DNA from: Stomorhina lunata
Lineage: Eukaryota; Arthropoda; Insecta; Diptera; Rhiniidae
Direction: 5' to 3'
DNA: 64,000 bases
Assembly (NCBI GenBank): GCA_933228675.1
Contig: OW121741.1
Coordinates: forward strand, 113,594,123 to 113,658,122
Position numbers and translations under genes: made by a program
The notes under the pieces: model-generated
Seen by the model: only the letters and a program-made list of their open reading frames with translations
What the model was told of the DNA's origin: nothing
Database searches by the model: none
Shown: positions 47,390 through 58,789 of the stretch, one piece after another
How the letters are laid out: each line of letters begins with the position of its first letter
Position numbering within the stretch: the stretch's first letter is position 1

Positions 47390-48935
47390 TCTTATCCTTA
47401 ACTCAGAATGGAGCATAGACAAGATGTTAGGCATATGTCATTCTATGAAAAGTTTGTTCCGTGTAACTCTGCACAAATTGATCTTCTCCACGTTTTAGCA
47501 GGTGCACCAACACTACGGCTGCTTCCTTGTGAATTCCAACGAAGCGCTTGTCGAACAATGTTAGTATTCGGCCTTTCGAAGTGTGTGGCATATCTACCAC
47601 TATTTTCGTTGTTATACCTCTATAGAAGCAGGGAGTTTGTTTGCAGCTTTTAGTAGATATATATTTTTGGAAAGGTTTATATGTACTTACCGATGGCATT
47701 TGTGCGTTTCCAGGTTTCTAAACTGTAATTCAGGATGGACTTGACATTCGAGTTAACTTAGTTGTTGTTGATATTTGACGAGATTTCTAAATAGCTTAAA
47801 GAATGCGGAATGCAGATTTTACCTTATTAATACGAGATTCAATATAATCGTCGCCGCCACCTTTTGTAGATACCGAACTACCAAGATATTGAAAGGTACC
47901 TACACATCCAATAACATTGTTATCCACATTGATGTATGTCGACGGGTTTGCAGCATAGCCTACAGGCATAATCATTGTATTGGAAATATTGATTTTCAGC
48001 CCAGCTAACCGAGATTCAATAATGAAAGCGCTCGTGTTTTCTTGATGGTGACCTGAGCTTTGGCTTATAAAACAGTTATTTGGAGGGTGTTCATTGGATA
48101 CCGTGTCTACTATTTAGAGCCGTGAGCATTATTTTGTCGATGACGAGGATACAAAGTATTGGTGGCAAGATACATTCATTCTTATCTTACTCCAGTAGTA
48201 ACTTTGAATGGATTAGACAATTTACCGTTATCTAGAATCCGACATTTAAAGCCCACATACATTACCCGAATTAAGCTTAGAATTTTTGTTTGCATGTTAC
48301 GGATTTCTAAAATTCTCCATAGATATTTTCTGTTGACACTATCGAAAGCCTTCATAAAGTGGATAAACGCTAGGTAAATTCATTACATTTCTCCAGTACT
48401 ATTCTTACTGTGTTGATTAGATCAACACATGATCGATTGTCTCTGAACACAAACTTATTTTCGAGGAGTGTAGCGGAAACTGCATCGGATTTTTTATTAA
48501 AAATTACTTGACTTAGTATTTTGCTCGGTTTTGGAAAAAGTTGTATACCCCTGTAGTTATTGCAGTATTTGCAGTTACCATTTTTTGTATTTTGACTAGT
48601 ATACCTTCAATCCAGGAGGTTGGGTGCCATAGTCTAGCCGATCCTTCAACATCACATAAAAGCATCTCCGCTAAGATATTGTCATTGCCTGGGCCTTCTT
48701 GCGCTTAAGGCTTTTAGGGAAGTTCTTCACTCCTTGTATTGTTGGTTGATTGTCTCAAATTTGATCGAGTATACTGTCATGGTTGGTTTCACTATACAAT
48801 TCCGCAGGTGGTTCTACAACAATAGGATTGTTTAATGTTGACTTTAAGGGTTCCATCCAGCGTTTTAATTGTTCGTCCGAGGTTAGGAGAAGTGTACCAC
48901 TACTATTCAAGATGGAACTGTTGCTGGTCGATTAG
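47390..48935 (-). pseudogene. RTE-clade non-LTR retrotransposon, degraded reverse transcriptase and C-terminal region
   Basis: Reading the minus strand in shifting frames recovers the RTE pattern in order. RW-E-like linker GTLLLTSDEQLKRWMEPLKS (about 48850-48910) comes first, then CKYCNNYRGIQL (48545-48580), FRDNRSCVDLINTVRIVLEK (about 48400-48450) and KAFDSVNRKYLWRILE (about 48300-48350). SLIRVMY and LSNPFKVTTGVR (about 48190-48280) follow, then CILPPILCILVIDKIM (about 48128-48175), FQYLGSSVSTKGGG (about 47858-47900), RQALRWNSQG (about 47520-47555) and the conserved TWRR (about 47482-47500). At least one small insertion separates GVR from the following CILPP, and stops occur elsewhere. The endonuclease half is missing. 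The family normally makes the endonuclease/reverse transcriptase for its own target-primed insertion; this copy is dead. Frames at 47408-47653, 47427-47699, 47775-48008 and 48159-48377 are out-of-frame shadows. Confidence 0.9.
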
Positions 48936-50761
48936 TTAGTTATTAAATATTAGTTTTTTAACTTTTCCTAACTTACATCCCATACCAGAGGTCCCAAGTT
49001 CTATCCCTAGCCAGGACCACTTGAAAAATAAATTTTCAAAAAAGCGGTTCACCTCATAACTCACCTAGCCACTGGTTATTGAGTATTAGTCTATAGTACC
49101 TGTTTGACCGAGCCTTGCTCGGAGTTTTATGATAAGCCTTTCAAAGAAAATTTTAGACTTTTCATATATTTTATTTTATAATGTATATACTTGCGATACA
49201 CTTTTTGTTTCCAAGTTCATTTGCTTAGAAGTAAAAAGTACCAAAAATATTTTTCACACATTATATGGTTTGCTCGGCTTTTCTTCCAAATAGTTCCTCT
49301 TATTTTTTTAGCTGATCAAAACGTAATTTAAATTCTATTTACATACCTATTACTTTAAAAGTTTTAACTTTACCAATTTTCCCTCTTATACTGTCTAATT
49401 TCAAAAAAGCTGCATATGCATATTTATATATATTTCTTTGGTACCAATTGAATTCCGTAAATTTTATTTTTATTCATATTATTTTGTTTCAACTCATATT
49501 ATTTTATGAGATCTTAAATCATGATGTTATCCATTTTGCCATCCCCCCAATTCAAAAAATGTACCAAATACGTGTTCAATATTTTTTCACATCTATTGAT
49601 TGGAGTATAAAGTTCCTTTCTATACTTATTGCTTTAAAAGATAAGAGTGGGTTCATTTTTTTACCCTTATCTGGCATAGTTTTTAAAAAGTACCAAACAT
49701 CTGTCTAGTTATTTAAGTAGCTGTTGAAACGCAATTTAAATTTTATTTCTATGCCAATTAATTTAGAAAATAAACAGTTTTCGATTTTTTCACCTTTGTA
49801 CCTCTTTTGACCTGTTTTTACCCTCTTATAGCCAAAATTTCCAAAAGTCCCCTATTACTTGACCTATATATCAAAAAAGGTACCCACCGTCAAAATTTTG
49901 TCAAACTAGTTAGAGCCGTTTTCGATATATAAGATAAAACTTCTCTAACTAATGAATTTCCGAACGGCAGGAGTTAAAAAGTAGGTCCATTTTAATGAGT
50001 CTAAAAATAGAATCGGATATAGCTTATTGCCTGAGAGAAGTATCCCTTGTTCCGATTGGAATGTCATGGGAATTAAGAAGAAGGAGAACTTATATCCCAA
50101 AAAATATTTCTAATTTGAATTAAAAACAAAACATTATTCCTTCTCTAAATTGCACAATAAAAATATATTCATCCTATTTGCACCCCAATCCCTCCAAACC
50201 ACCATTTTGTCCTGTACCCTACATATACACATGTATTTTTAGGGATGTGTTTGTATATGCTCACACATACATAAATCTGAACTAATGAAACAACAATGGC
50301 AACGAAATAACATTCAGTAATTATCTTAATCGCATTAATAGCCGTAATATATACTTGTAATTAACACAAAAAGGATTAAATTAAATTTACAGCAAAATGA
50401 AAATGAAAAATACAATACAATCAAATAAAGCAGCAGTAAAACTTGGCTACGATATAGAAACCTCCAAGAATGAATTAATGAACGAATGAGGAGCGTAAAT
50501 AATAGAAATGATACAGAAGCAGCAGCAGCGGCAACATGAAGCGTAAATATAAATTGGAGCAACTAAAGTATACAAATTAATAAACAAGAATTAATACCTT
50601 TGACTAAAAGAAGCGTAAAAGTATAATTGAAATGCTTTATTTTTTTTTCTTTTTACCGTATTATGCCTTTATAATGTAAAAATATGCATTTTCCGGGATT
50701 ATGGTAGATCTATCAACAGTATAAAGGGAAGGGTTTAAAAAAGCAAAGGAATTTGAAAAGA
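48936..50761. other. Spacer with a degenerate tandem repeat
   Basis: Around 49310 and 49721 two stretches share AGCTGNTNAAACGNAATTTAAATTNTATTT-like order, and 49598-49640 repeats part of it (CTTATTGCTTTAAAAG). This suggests an old degenerate tandem repeat or inserted element. GAGGTCCCAAGTTCTATCCC at 48990 is box B-like but has no partner box A. Frames at 49448-49708 (+) and 50335-50562 (-) are unsupported. Confidence 0.4.
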
Positions 50762-51527
50762 ACAAGTAAAAAAAACGGTCAAGCCCGACCATACGATACC
50801 CTTCACCACTAAGATCAAAGGTGTTCTTTTTCCTGTATTAAGACAAATATTTGCTAAATTTCGCCATCATACAAACATTTCCTCAAAACTTATATATTTA
50901 AGCTGTTTTCGTCATTTGGACTTATATGAGAGCAAGGGTCAAATGTCGACCGATTATTTCGAAATTTTCCAAGTTGATTACAGTTATTACAAAAATTATG
51001 TATGCAAAAAATACATAAAATTCTCATTATCTTTATATTTACGAGCGTTTTAGTGATTTTTGTCTCATTTAGTGCGTTCTGACAGAAGAGTTTGTATGGG
51101 AGTTATGGTCAAATGTGGACCGATTTCAACAAAATCTGGTACAGTGATTTATGTTTACATAGACAGTATTTGTTTCAAATTTCATGGAAAAATATTGATA
51201 TTTGTGGCCAATATATCAATTCCGGGAAGCGGGACCTATGGGAGATACCATAAATAATGGACCGATTTTGACGAATTTCAATAGACATGGTCCCATTATC
51301 AAAAAAAAAATGATATGCGACCTCTAGTTTGATTACAAGGTCCAGCCAGCCAGTCGTCCAGCCAGACGGACGGACGGTGGGATTGACATCGCTAAATCGA
51401 CTCAGAAAGTGATTCTAAACCTATTGGTATACTAAAAGGTGGGTCTAAGAAACAAATATTTCTATGCGTTACATACATCAGCACAAACTTATAATACCCT
51501 TTCCACCTATGGTGGTGAAGGGTATAA
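50762..51527 (+). mobile_element. DINE-1/mini-me-like element, subfamily 2, full length
   Basis: Starts ACAAGTAAAAAAAACGGTCA with CGGTCAAGCCCGACC and TACCCTTCACCACTAAG. It carries two TATGGGAG(T/C)TATGGTCAAATG modules, then GACGGACGGACGGTGGGATT and GACATCGCTAAATCGACTCA. It ends CCACCTATGGTGGTGAAGGG with the inverted end TGGTGAAGGGTA. The best-preserved 3' end of this subfamily in the window is here. The frame at 51060-51257 is incidental. Confidence 0.87.
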
Positions 51528-52828
51528 AAACTGTGCAATAATAAAAATAATGATGTCCACTTAATATGAAAAAATAAAATATAACACTCAAGCAATTTTA
51601 TTAATTGTTACAGTTAATGTACATCCCTTTTGTGTAATTTTTCTTTTGTTTAAGCTTTTTAGAAAAAAACAAAGTATTCTACCAACAAATACTTGTTCAA
51701 GTACTTTGGTAACAAATCACAAAATCCTTCTACTTATTACATGTATTTTTTTTTCATTTAAGTTTTGTCCTATTTTTACTTTAACTAAATTTCGCTGATT
51801 TTTAAGTTTTACTGAGCAAATTTACATTTTCATTAAAAATGTATTCCCTAGGGACAGGACAAGAATGCGTTGCCTAATCCTGGTGTATGTCGTTGAAAGT
51901 AGTAAAAAAATAATTTTAATTAGCTTGTTTTTCCTTTTAGTGTTACATTTTTTGTATAAGCTTAGCCAAAAAAGAATTTTCTAAGTTGTTCCAAGCGAAA
52001 AAAATAGAGAATAAATCTGTTGTCTCAAAACGTGTTGAGATTAACTGAAGCTATTTTTTTTTCCTTATTCGATTTATTCAGCTGGAATATTCTAACTAGT
52101 TATTTTTTCATTGTTAATGACATGGTTTAATTGCACGAAATTAACAAAAAATTTTAATTAAAAAGAATAAAATAAATGTATCCCGTTTTTATTTAATTTT
52201 TTCAATAAATCTTTGATGAAAATTTCAGCAAAATTAAACGATTTTCTTGTTAATAATCTTCATAAAGTTAATGGCAATCTCAAACTGTATGGGAGTTTTA
52301 ATTTTTTTTCAAAGCTAAAATGCTTTTCATATGAATTGTGCTCAAACACCTCCAGGCCTCCAGGCCACAATCTTACATATTTAAATATAATTTCTGAGTT
52401 ATTTCATCATATTTAAATTTTTGGGGAAAATTTACTTATAATTTACTTATAATCAAATCCATTAAATGCAGTACATTTCAATTAAACCTCTCAAAATATT
52501 AACATACTTAATTATACCCTTCACCTTGGGCGATACGGACATTTAAAAAAAATCTTTCTTTATTATTTGTAGTTTCTGCTATATCTAAGGGTTTGTAAGG
52601 GTCACCCTTATTTTACATAATTTTAACATGTAATTGATGACAGTTGATTTAAAAGTTTAAAAAAAAACTTGTAACGCAAGAGTACTGATCGAGGACAGAC
52701 TAAAGTAAAGCTCGTAGTTTTGGTGATAAGTTATAAGGGTGAAACCATTGCTATAGAAATTAGTCGAAATCGATCTAATATTTCCTTAACTCTGCTGTTA
52801 GATTATGATTATTTGGTCTATGTTTTTA
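51528..52828. other. AT-rich spacer
   Basis: No supported gene. A tiny mini-me-like remnant (TATACCCTTCACCTTGGGCG followed by ATACGGACAT) lies at 52514-52542. The frame at 52213-52416 has no recognised motif. Confidence 0.45.
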
Positions 52829-52958
52829 TACCCACCATCAAAAAGAATGGGGGGTATATTGAGATTGTCATTCCGTTTGTAAATTAATTACTATTGGCTC
52901 AAAAATCGAAAACGATATATATTTTGAATCCTTATGAAATTCTAAGACGATTGAGCGA

Positions 52959-53010
52959 TGTCCGTCTATCTGTCCGTCTGTCCTTCTGTCTGTCTGTCCG
53001 TCTGTCTGTT
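52959..53010. repeat. (GTCY)n microsatellite inside mini-me-like element
   Basis: About 52 bp of GTCC/GTCT tetranucleotides. The homologous site is only about 12-20 bp long in the copies at 18244, 42361 and 43960. Confidence 0.92.
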
Positions 53011-54147
53011 GAAATCACGATAACGTCTAAACCAAAGGAGCTAGATCACTGAAACTTAGAAAAACATTATTTAACTATGAGAAAATTTTGGTATTGAAAT
53101 TAGGCAAAATCGGTTAACATTTGACCATAGCTCCCATATAACTTCGTATGGGCTAATCGCTTATTTGCTAATAAATGACAAATTATTACAGCTATGATGA
53201 CAAAATTTGGTATCTAGAAGTTTTACATAACATACACTAGGCAGCATATAAAATTTCATCGAAATCGGTTCATATTTAACCATAGCTGCCATATAAAAAA
53301 CTTTCGGAAACAGCCTAAATTCCACCTGAAATTCACTTAAATGCCAATAAATAATAAACTGTAATAAATTTAGCACAAGGAAGTCTTATATGAATGCCAG
53401 CCAGTGTGCAAAATTTTGTCACAATCGGTCACCATTTCACTATAGCTCCCATATAAAAAACTTACGGAAACACAAAAATACAAAAAGAAAAGGGGGTTTA
53501 TGTCCGTCTGTCCGTTAGGCGCGATAGCGCCATAACTAAAAGGACTACAGCAACAAAATTTTAAAAAACGAAGTCCTATGTGAATGCCAGCTAGTATGCG
53601 AAATTTTATTAAAATCGGTCACCATTTCACCATAGCTCCCATATAAAAAACTTACAGAAACACAAAAAATACAAAAAGAAATGGAGATTTATGTACGTCT
53701 GTCCGTCAGATAAAAGCGCGAGAGCTCCTTAACTACAAAAGCTAGAGAAACAAAATTTTACAAAAGTATTTTTGATATGTAACAATAGTTGTCTACTAAA
53801 AATGGGCAAAATTGGTTCACATTTAGTTAGAGCTCCCATATAACCCCGTCCCGGGAAACAGATGAATGGTGATAAATTGAGTACAATTGTAATAGCTATG
53901 ACGACTAAATTTAGAATAGAGAAGCTTTATGCAACTAGTGGTCAGTGTATCAAATTTTATAGGAATCGGTCCATATTTGGCTATAGGTTTCATATAAAAA
54001 ACACTCCCAAAAAAATTGTAGCAAAGCTCAGTTAAAAGCTATTAAGTTAGAAACTATCACAGCCACTAATTTTTGCAAAACAAACCTTTGTATACACATA
54101 AATACCAGCCAGTGTGTAAAATCGGTCAAAATTTGGCTAAAATTCTT

Positions 54148-54150
54148 ATA

Positions 54151-54231
<81 letters not shown>
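54148..54231. repeat. (TA)n microsatellite inside mini-me-like element
   Basis: 84 bp of TA with a few TG and CA interruptions, located where the copies at 18244 and 43960 have only about 8-10 bp of TA. Confidence 0.95.
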
Positions 54232-54673
54232 CATTCCCTTTTTATATCTTCAATCAAAAAGATTCGGAGGTACAAGTAGCATATTAAAATGTGTTAGGAA
54301 CTCCCAACAAAATATAAGGATCTGTCGTATAACTATCAGCATGTTTATCCTAACTCAATATTAAGCTAAACGAAAAGTATTTAACAGACTATTAATGCTA
54401 AACTACACCAGGTTATGACACTAAATTTTGTGCAAAGTAAGTACTAGGGAAACCACTTACATACTTTCAAATGTTGAAGTATAAAGCTCCAACCGAATTT
54501 AGTCCAAGTACTTTACTAACAATACCAACTAGCGTAACAGCTTTTTTCAAATTTGGTCCACATTTTGAATTAGCTGCACCCTCGTAGATATATGAGAGAT
54601 ATTTATAAATTTAACACAACTTGACAGTGGGTATATAAGATTCCGCACAGCCGAATGTAACACTCTTACTTGT

Positions 54674-55068
54674 TATATCTACGATCAAAAAGATTTTTAG
54701 GTACATTCAGTATATTAAGATTACGAAATTAAATAGCTATCAATATTAAGTGTAGACTTTATATACAGTACATTAATTCGGAACTCCTAACAAAATATAT
54801 GGACCTGTCGTATTACTATAAAGATGTTAATCCTAGCTGCACATTAAACGTAATGAAATGTATGTAACAGCTTGTTAATGTGAAATTCTACAAGGTTATG
54901 GGACAAAATTTTGTGCAAAGTAAATACTAGGAAAACCACTTAAATTTGGTCCACATTTTGCTCTATATGCACTTTAGTTAAATTTATATTCGTTTCTAAA
55001 TTTAAAAAAACTTGATGGTTGGTTTGTAAAATTAGGCATAGCGGAATAAAACACTCTTACTTCTTCTA
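54674..55068 (-). mobile_element. Subfamily 1 element, internally truncated tandem copy
   Basis: Begins at the 5' end of the previous copy in the same orientation. It carries ATCTACGATCAAAAAGATTT, CTAACAAAATATATGGACCT and the 5' end as AAAACACTCTTACTTC. The modules and core are missing. Confidence 0.75.
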
Positions 55069-55430
55069 TTTAAGATACATAGAATAGTGGGCGTAAAAGT
55101 CTTTATATAAAGACTTAAATTGAATTACTACAAACGTTAAGGAAAAAAATTACCCATATCTGTGCAATCATGTTTCGATTTTTGATAAATAAAAAAGTTA
55201 CTGTGGTCGATTTTTCTTAAAAATGGATAATGGAAGTTAGTAAGTATCGTATATTGGAATTTGTCACATTTTAGGTTCTTTTGTCTTAGAAAGTTTGATT
55301 AATATATAATGTTAACCAAATACCAAATATCAATTATAAGTAACGTAATCCAAAAACATGCCATATTATTTGGAACTTAATTCTCTTGTAACATTGAAAT
55401 AAACTTTTATGGGCTTTCATTTAAGAATAA
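55069..55430. other. AT-rich spacer
   Basis: About 360 bp between two mobile elements with nothing recognisable. Confidence 0.5.
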
Positions 55431-55666
55431 CCCAGCAAAACCTTTCATTACCAAGTAATGAGTTAAACAGCTAAACTATTGAACACGAACTACTTACTCA
55501 TTCACTGTTTAAGTCATTACATTAACATGGGGATGTCATTGGAGGCAAGTACTTACCAATTGCAGAAAAGTAATGACTTGGGTAAGCAATTGAAAAACAA
55601 CAACAAAAACTTTTTTGTTGTTGTATTTAAAAAAATATATTTTGAAACGAAATACAAAATTTTTTT

Positions 55667-55738
55667 ACGACCCCATGGGGGCTCGAACCCAGACCCTCCC
55701 GACTGCTAAGCAAAAACTCTTCCACTGAGCTACTTCAT
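55667..55738 (-). other. tRNA-like module (tRNA-Ala AGC-like), copy 2
   Basis: Minus-strand TAGCTCAGTGGAAGAG (box A-like) and GGTTCGAGCCC (perfect box B type) flank a TTAGCAG loop with anticodon AGC. The anticodon stem is weak (three G-T pairs and one mismatch) and the acceptor stem does not pair, so a functional tRNA is unlikely. Confidence 0.6.
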
Positions 55739-56350
55739 ATGTTGAAAACTTAGCAGCTTATAATTAATATAAACAATTTTTATTTTTAGATCGAAAATCA
55801 TGTGACAATAACTTTGTTTTTGGTTTTTTTGCTTTGTTGTAATGTTTGGAAAAATATTTTTATAAGATTTTTTTGTAAATGTTTAATGCATTTAATAAAC
55901 AATAAAGAAGTTTTTTTTCAATTATTTTATAACTTAAACAATTTAAATCTTGGTTTTTGTATAAGTTTTTACATAAGATTGACTCTTACTTACTTAAATG
56001 ACCTATAGTTACAACCTGTTAAGGTTAAAGTCCGAGCATATTTTAGAATTCCATGGATTTCGATCTTGTTCGAATATTCTCCAATTTTATTGGCCAAGCT
56101 GTGAAAAATGTTCCTCTACTTGGTCTTTCTATCGAAGTTTCGGACATCCTTCTCTAACATTAGGTGGTGAGACATTCTAATTTTATCCTCTTCATATCAT
56201 TTTTTTTTTCAAGAGAGGGTTACTAGCCCGTAATCCTAAGATAAGTTGGGCTTACCAAGTTAAGACCTATTTAACTGAGTAATATTTAAGTTCTTATATT
56301 AAAAAATCATTTAAAAAGACTCTTTTAATAAAAAAAAAACTAAAAAAAAT

Positions 56351-56381
56351 TGTTGCCCTTGGTGGGATTTGAACCGGGACC
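56351..56381 (-). other. Second T-arm-like (box B) module, copy 2
   Basis: Minus-strand CCCGGTTCAAATCCCACC followed by a T run, matching the module in the other copy of the element. Confidence 0.45.
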
Positions 56382-56515
56382 ATTCAGTTTAAATTACCAT
56401 CTTAATTACAAATAAGTACTTCTGTAATAACTTATTATTTATTCGGAGGGTATGTTGTAGTCATTACAAGGTAACCAGTTATCAGAGTACTTGCCATTAC
56501 CAAAGTTTTGCTGGG

Positions 56516-57656
56516 AAGCAACTAAAATCAAAAAAGTTGACAAATTTTATTTTTTTTTTTGTTTAGATATTCTTAACATAAAAAAATACTTTCTATTAAT
56601 AAATGCATCAAACATGAATGCAATCTGTTTTCTTTAATTTGCAATTAAAGAAAAAAATCGGATGCAAGCTGGCTCAGCTACGGGTCGATAAGTTGACGAA
56701 CCTCGGTTTTTTGCGTATTGCTTTCGAGACTCAAAGCTCTTCAATACCTCGTTATAGCCTGGTTAAGAGGTACATTACTAGAAAAAACCCACTGGCCACA
56801 CCTGAACCCGAGTATAGGGACTAGGGTTAAGGGTCAGCATATTCTGCGCTCCATATTCATTGCTATAAGAATAAAATACTATTAAGACGACACGGTCTAA
56901 TGAATATTAGTCATTTTGTCTCATAGCCGATTGGCTGTCGTTATAACAATATTTTCTCATACCAAAAATTTGAGCAGAAACAAAATACATATACTCGTAT
57001 ACTTTCTCTCAACAACTGGCAGTATGAAAATATTTACCCTTTCCCAAGGAATTTATTATATATATTACCTTACAATGTATCCAATCATGCAATCTGTTCC
57101 AAAATATTAATACAAAACACGCATTAGGTACATAATCAAAAGGTATCAGACACATTCATTGTTACAAAACTAAATAGAAGCAGGGGATTTCAGAAATTTA
57201 AAGGTATTTAAACTAACATAACTGGAATTATCTAAGGGCAAGGGATAGCCTTGAAGTTGGAATATAAGACGGTAGTATTACTATAAGACCATAATTTTAA
57301 GTTATATTAATAAGCTGATTATAAGAAGTATAATCTGATTTCGTAGATTATTCAATTCCTTTACTTATCTGGCCACACACGCTTCTAACTATTACAACCT
57401 TTACTCTTTACCATTTTCCTTCTTGTTTTATTACGGTTTTAACGTTATTTTCTTTCTTAGTACCAACAGCAGTCGTTGGCTCTCTATTATATTTTACATT
57501 GCTTATGGACCATAAAATCGAAACCTTTATTAAGCCAAAAAATTGCTTAAAATATTTTCTTCTTAAAGAAAAAAAAAACCAAAAGTAGAAAAAAAAACAA
57601 AGCTTATCGCAAAAGTAATTTTAATAATATTAATAAAAAAGGGTTGAGCCTCCATA
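56516..57656. other. Spacer; possible 3' UTR near 57527
   Basis: The patch 56660-56860 is relatively GC-rich (contains CCACACCTGAACCCGAGTAT) and holds a 68-codon plus-strand frame (56618-56824) that I do not recognise. On the minus strand an AATAAA hexamer lies at 57527-57532, about 125 bases downstream of the stop of the candidate exon at 57657-57806. Confidence 0.4.
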
Positions 57657-57806
57657 TTAATAACCATCATCATCGTCCTCTTCGTGGTCGCCATCATAAT
57701 CAACATCATCCGCCTGCTCCCTTTTAAGACCCCTACTTAACACAAAACCTAAGGCCAAAGGTATTAATGGTATCAACAGAAAAATGTTAAAAAGAACATA
57801 AATACG
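57657..57806 (-). CDS. Candidate terminal exon: hydrophobic segment plus acidic tail
   Basis: A 49-codon minus-strand frame ends at TAA (57657-57659). Its peptide has a hydrophobic stretch VLFNIFLLIPLIPLALGFVL, then SRGLKREQ and a strongly acidic tail ADDVDYDGDHEEDDDDGY. It has no ATG and is closed upstream by an in-frame TAA at 57807-57809. A likely splice acceptor lies inside it (pyrimidine-rich TACCTTTGGCCTTAG, AG at 57749-57750). If that acceptor is used, the exon would be 57657-57748 and encode only the part from GFVLSRG onward. An AATAAA (57527-57532) is well placed as a poly-A signal. The GC content and amino-acid composition differ sharply from the AT-rich surroundings. I do not recognise the family, and the rest of the gene would have to lie to the right, possibly beyond the satellite blocks. 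Confidence 0.4.
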   Translation of the reverse strand, partial: RIYVLFNIFLLIPLIPLALGFVLSRGLKREQADDVDYDGDHEEDDDDGY

Positions 57807-58451
57807 TTAAAAAAATTCTATGAAAATACTTCTAGCGTTAAAAATCAGAAATGTTTGTAAATGTTAAAAAAAGACACAAAACGAAAGAACCACAGCAATA
57901 ACAACAACTAAATTAAGGTAAAAAAGTAAATTATAAAATTGGAAAAAGATTTTCCTTTTTTTAATACACTTACATATTTTCATAACTAAAATTAGTTATA
58001 GTATCTTTTAGATGGTCATAAAAGAAAAGTTTTATTTTTACTTTTTATTCCCTTTTACTGCAGCTTGAGGTTGAGCTTTGTTGTTATTTTTTATCTGATG
58101 ATGAAAATAAAAGTACGAGTAATATCAAAACTAAAATCGTATTTTTTCCTATATTTTTTTTTATTTTTCTTGTCTTATATTTATTGCTTAAGTTTTTAAA
58201 TTAGTTCTTTGAGAAAAAATATACTCAGATATAATTTAATTTGCATGACAAAGTATAAAATATAATAGAAAGTGCAGATTTTTAAGTTAATAATTTAGAT
58301 ACACAATTTATAAGAAATTCGTTTTCACTTCTTTGATTACTTAATAAATTTGTATAGATTTTAATATATAAAATCAAGATTTATTTTAAGGTACAAAAAC
58401 AAGTTTTAAATTTTGAAAAAAATTGCTATTAAGAGGAATTCATTGCATAAA
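57807..58451. other. AT-rich spacer
   Basis: Nothing recognisable. If the exon at 57657-57806 is real, this would be its upstream intron. Confidence 0.45.
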
Positions 58452-58789
58452 GTGAAATTTAAAAAAATTCCCTATAAAAAGTGAATTTTTGAAAATTTTT
58501 TTATAAAAAGTGAATTTTTGAAGAATTCTCTATAAAAAGTGAATTTTTGAAAAATGCCCTATAAAAAGTAAATTTTTTAAAAATTTCCTATAAAATTGAA
58601 TTCTTGAAAACTTCCCTATACATAGTAAATTTTTAAACAATTCCTATAAATTGTGAATTTTCGACAAATTTCCTATAAAAACTGAATTTTTGAAGAATTT
58701 CCAATAAAATGTGAATTCTTGAAAAATACCCTATAAAAAGCGAATTTTTGAAAAATTCCCTGTAAAAGTGAATATTTGAAAAATTCCCA

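Larger units (their letters stand above)
52829..54673 (-). mobile_element. Subfamily 1 DINE-1/mini-me-like element with expanded internal microsatellites
   Basis: On the plus strand it begins TACCCACCATCAA (52829-52841), the 3' end of subfamily 1. It ends with GCACAGCCGAATGTAACACT and CTTACTTGT, the 5' end. At least six GCCATAGCTCCCATA modules lie between (near 53120, 53280, 53445, 53630 and 53830, then degraded). Two sites that are short in the other copies are expanded here: (GTCY)n at 52959-53010 and (TA)n at 54148-54231. There is no coding capacity; frames at 53161-53376 and 54028-54234 are incidental. Confidence 0.83.
55431..56515. mobile_element. CCCAGCAAAAC-ended TIR element, copy 2
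   Basis: Same ends as the copy at 21201: CCCAGCAAAACCTTTCATTA at the left, AAAGTTTTGCTGGG at the right. Sequence identity is high throughout. It lacks two segments present in copy 1: one between CCGTAATCCTAA and GATAAGTTGGGC near 56240, and a second near 56270. It keeps both tRNA-like modules, and box B is better preserved here (GGTTCGAGCCC). Open frames at 55479-55709, 55802-56008 and 55998-56180 are not shared intact with copy 1. No transposase. Confidence 0.82.

Noticed and set aside
47427..47699. 90-codon minus-strand frame
   Set aside because: It is out of frame with the conserved RTE motifs (RQALRWNSQG, TWRR) that occupy the same bases.
54028..54234. 68-codon minus-strand frame beginning with alternating Tyr-Ile
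   Set aside because: It is a translation of the (TA)n tract within a mini-me-like element.
56618..56824. 68-codon plus-strand frame in a GC-richer patch
   Set aside because: No family recognised and no splice or promoter context; kept only as a note on the spacer.
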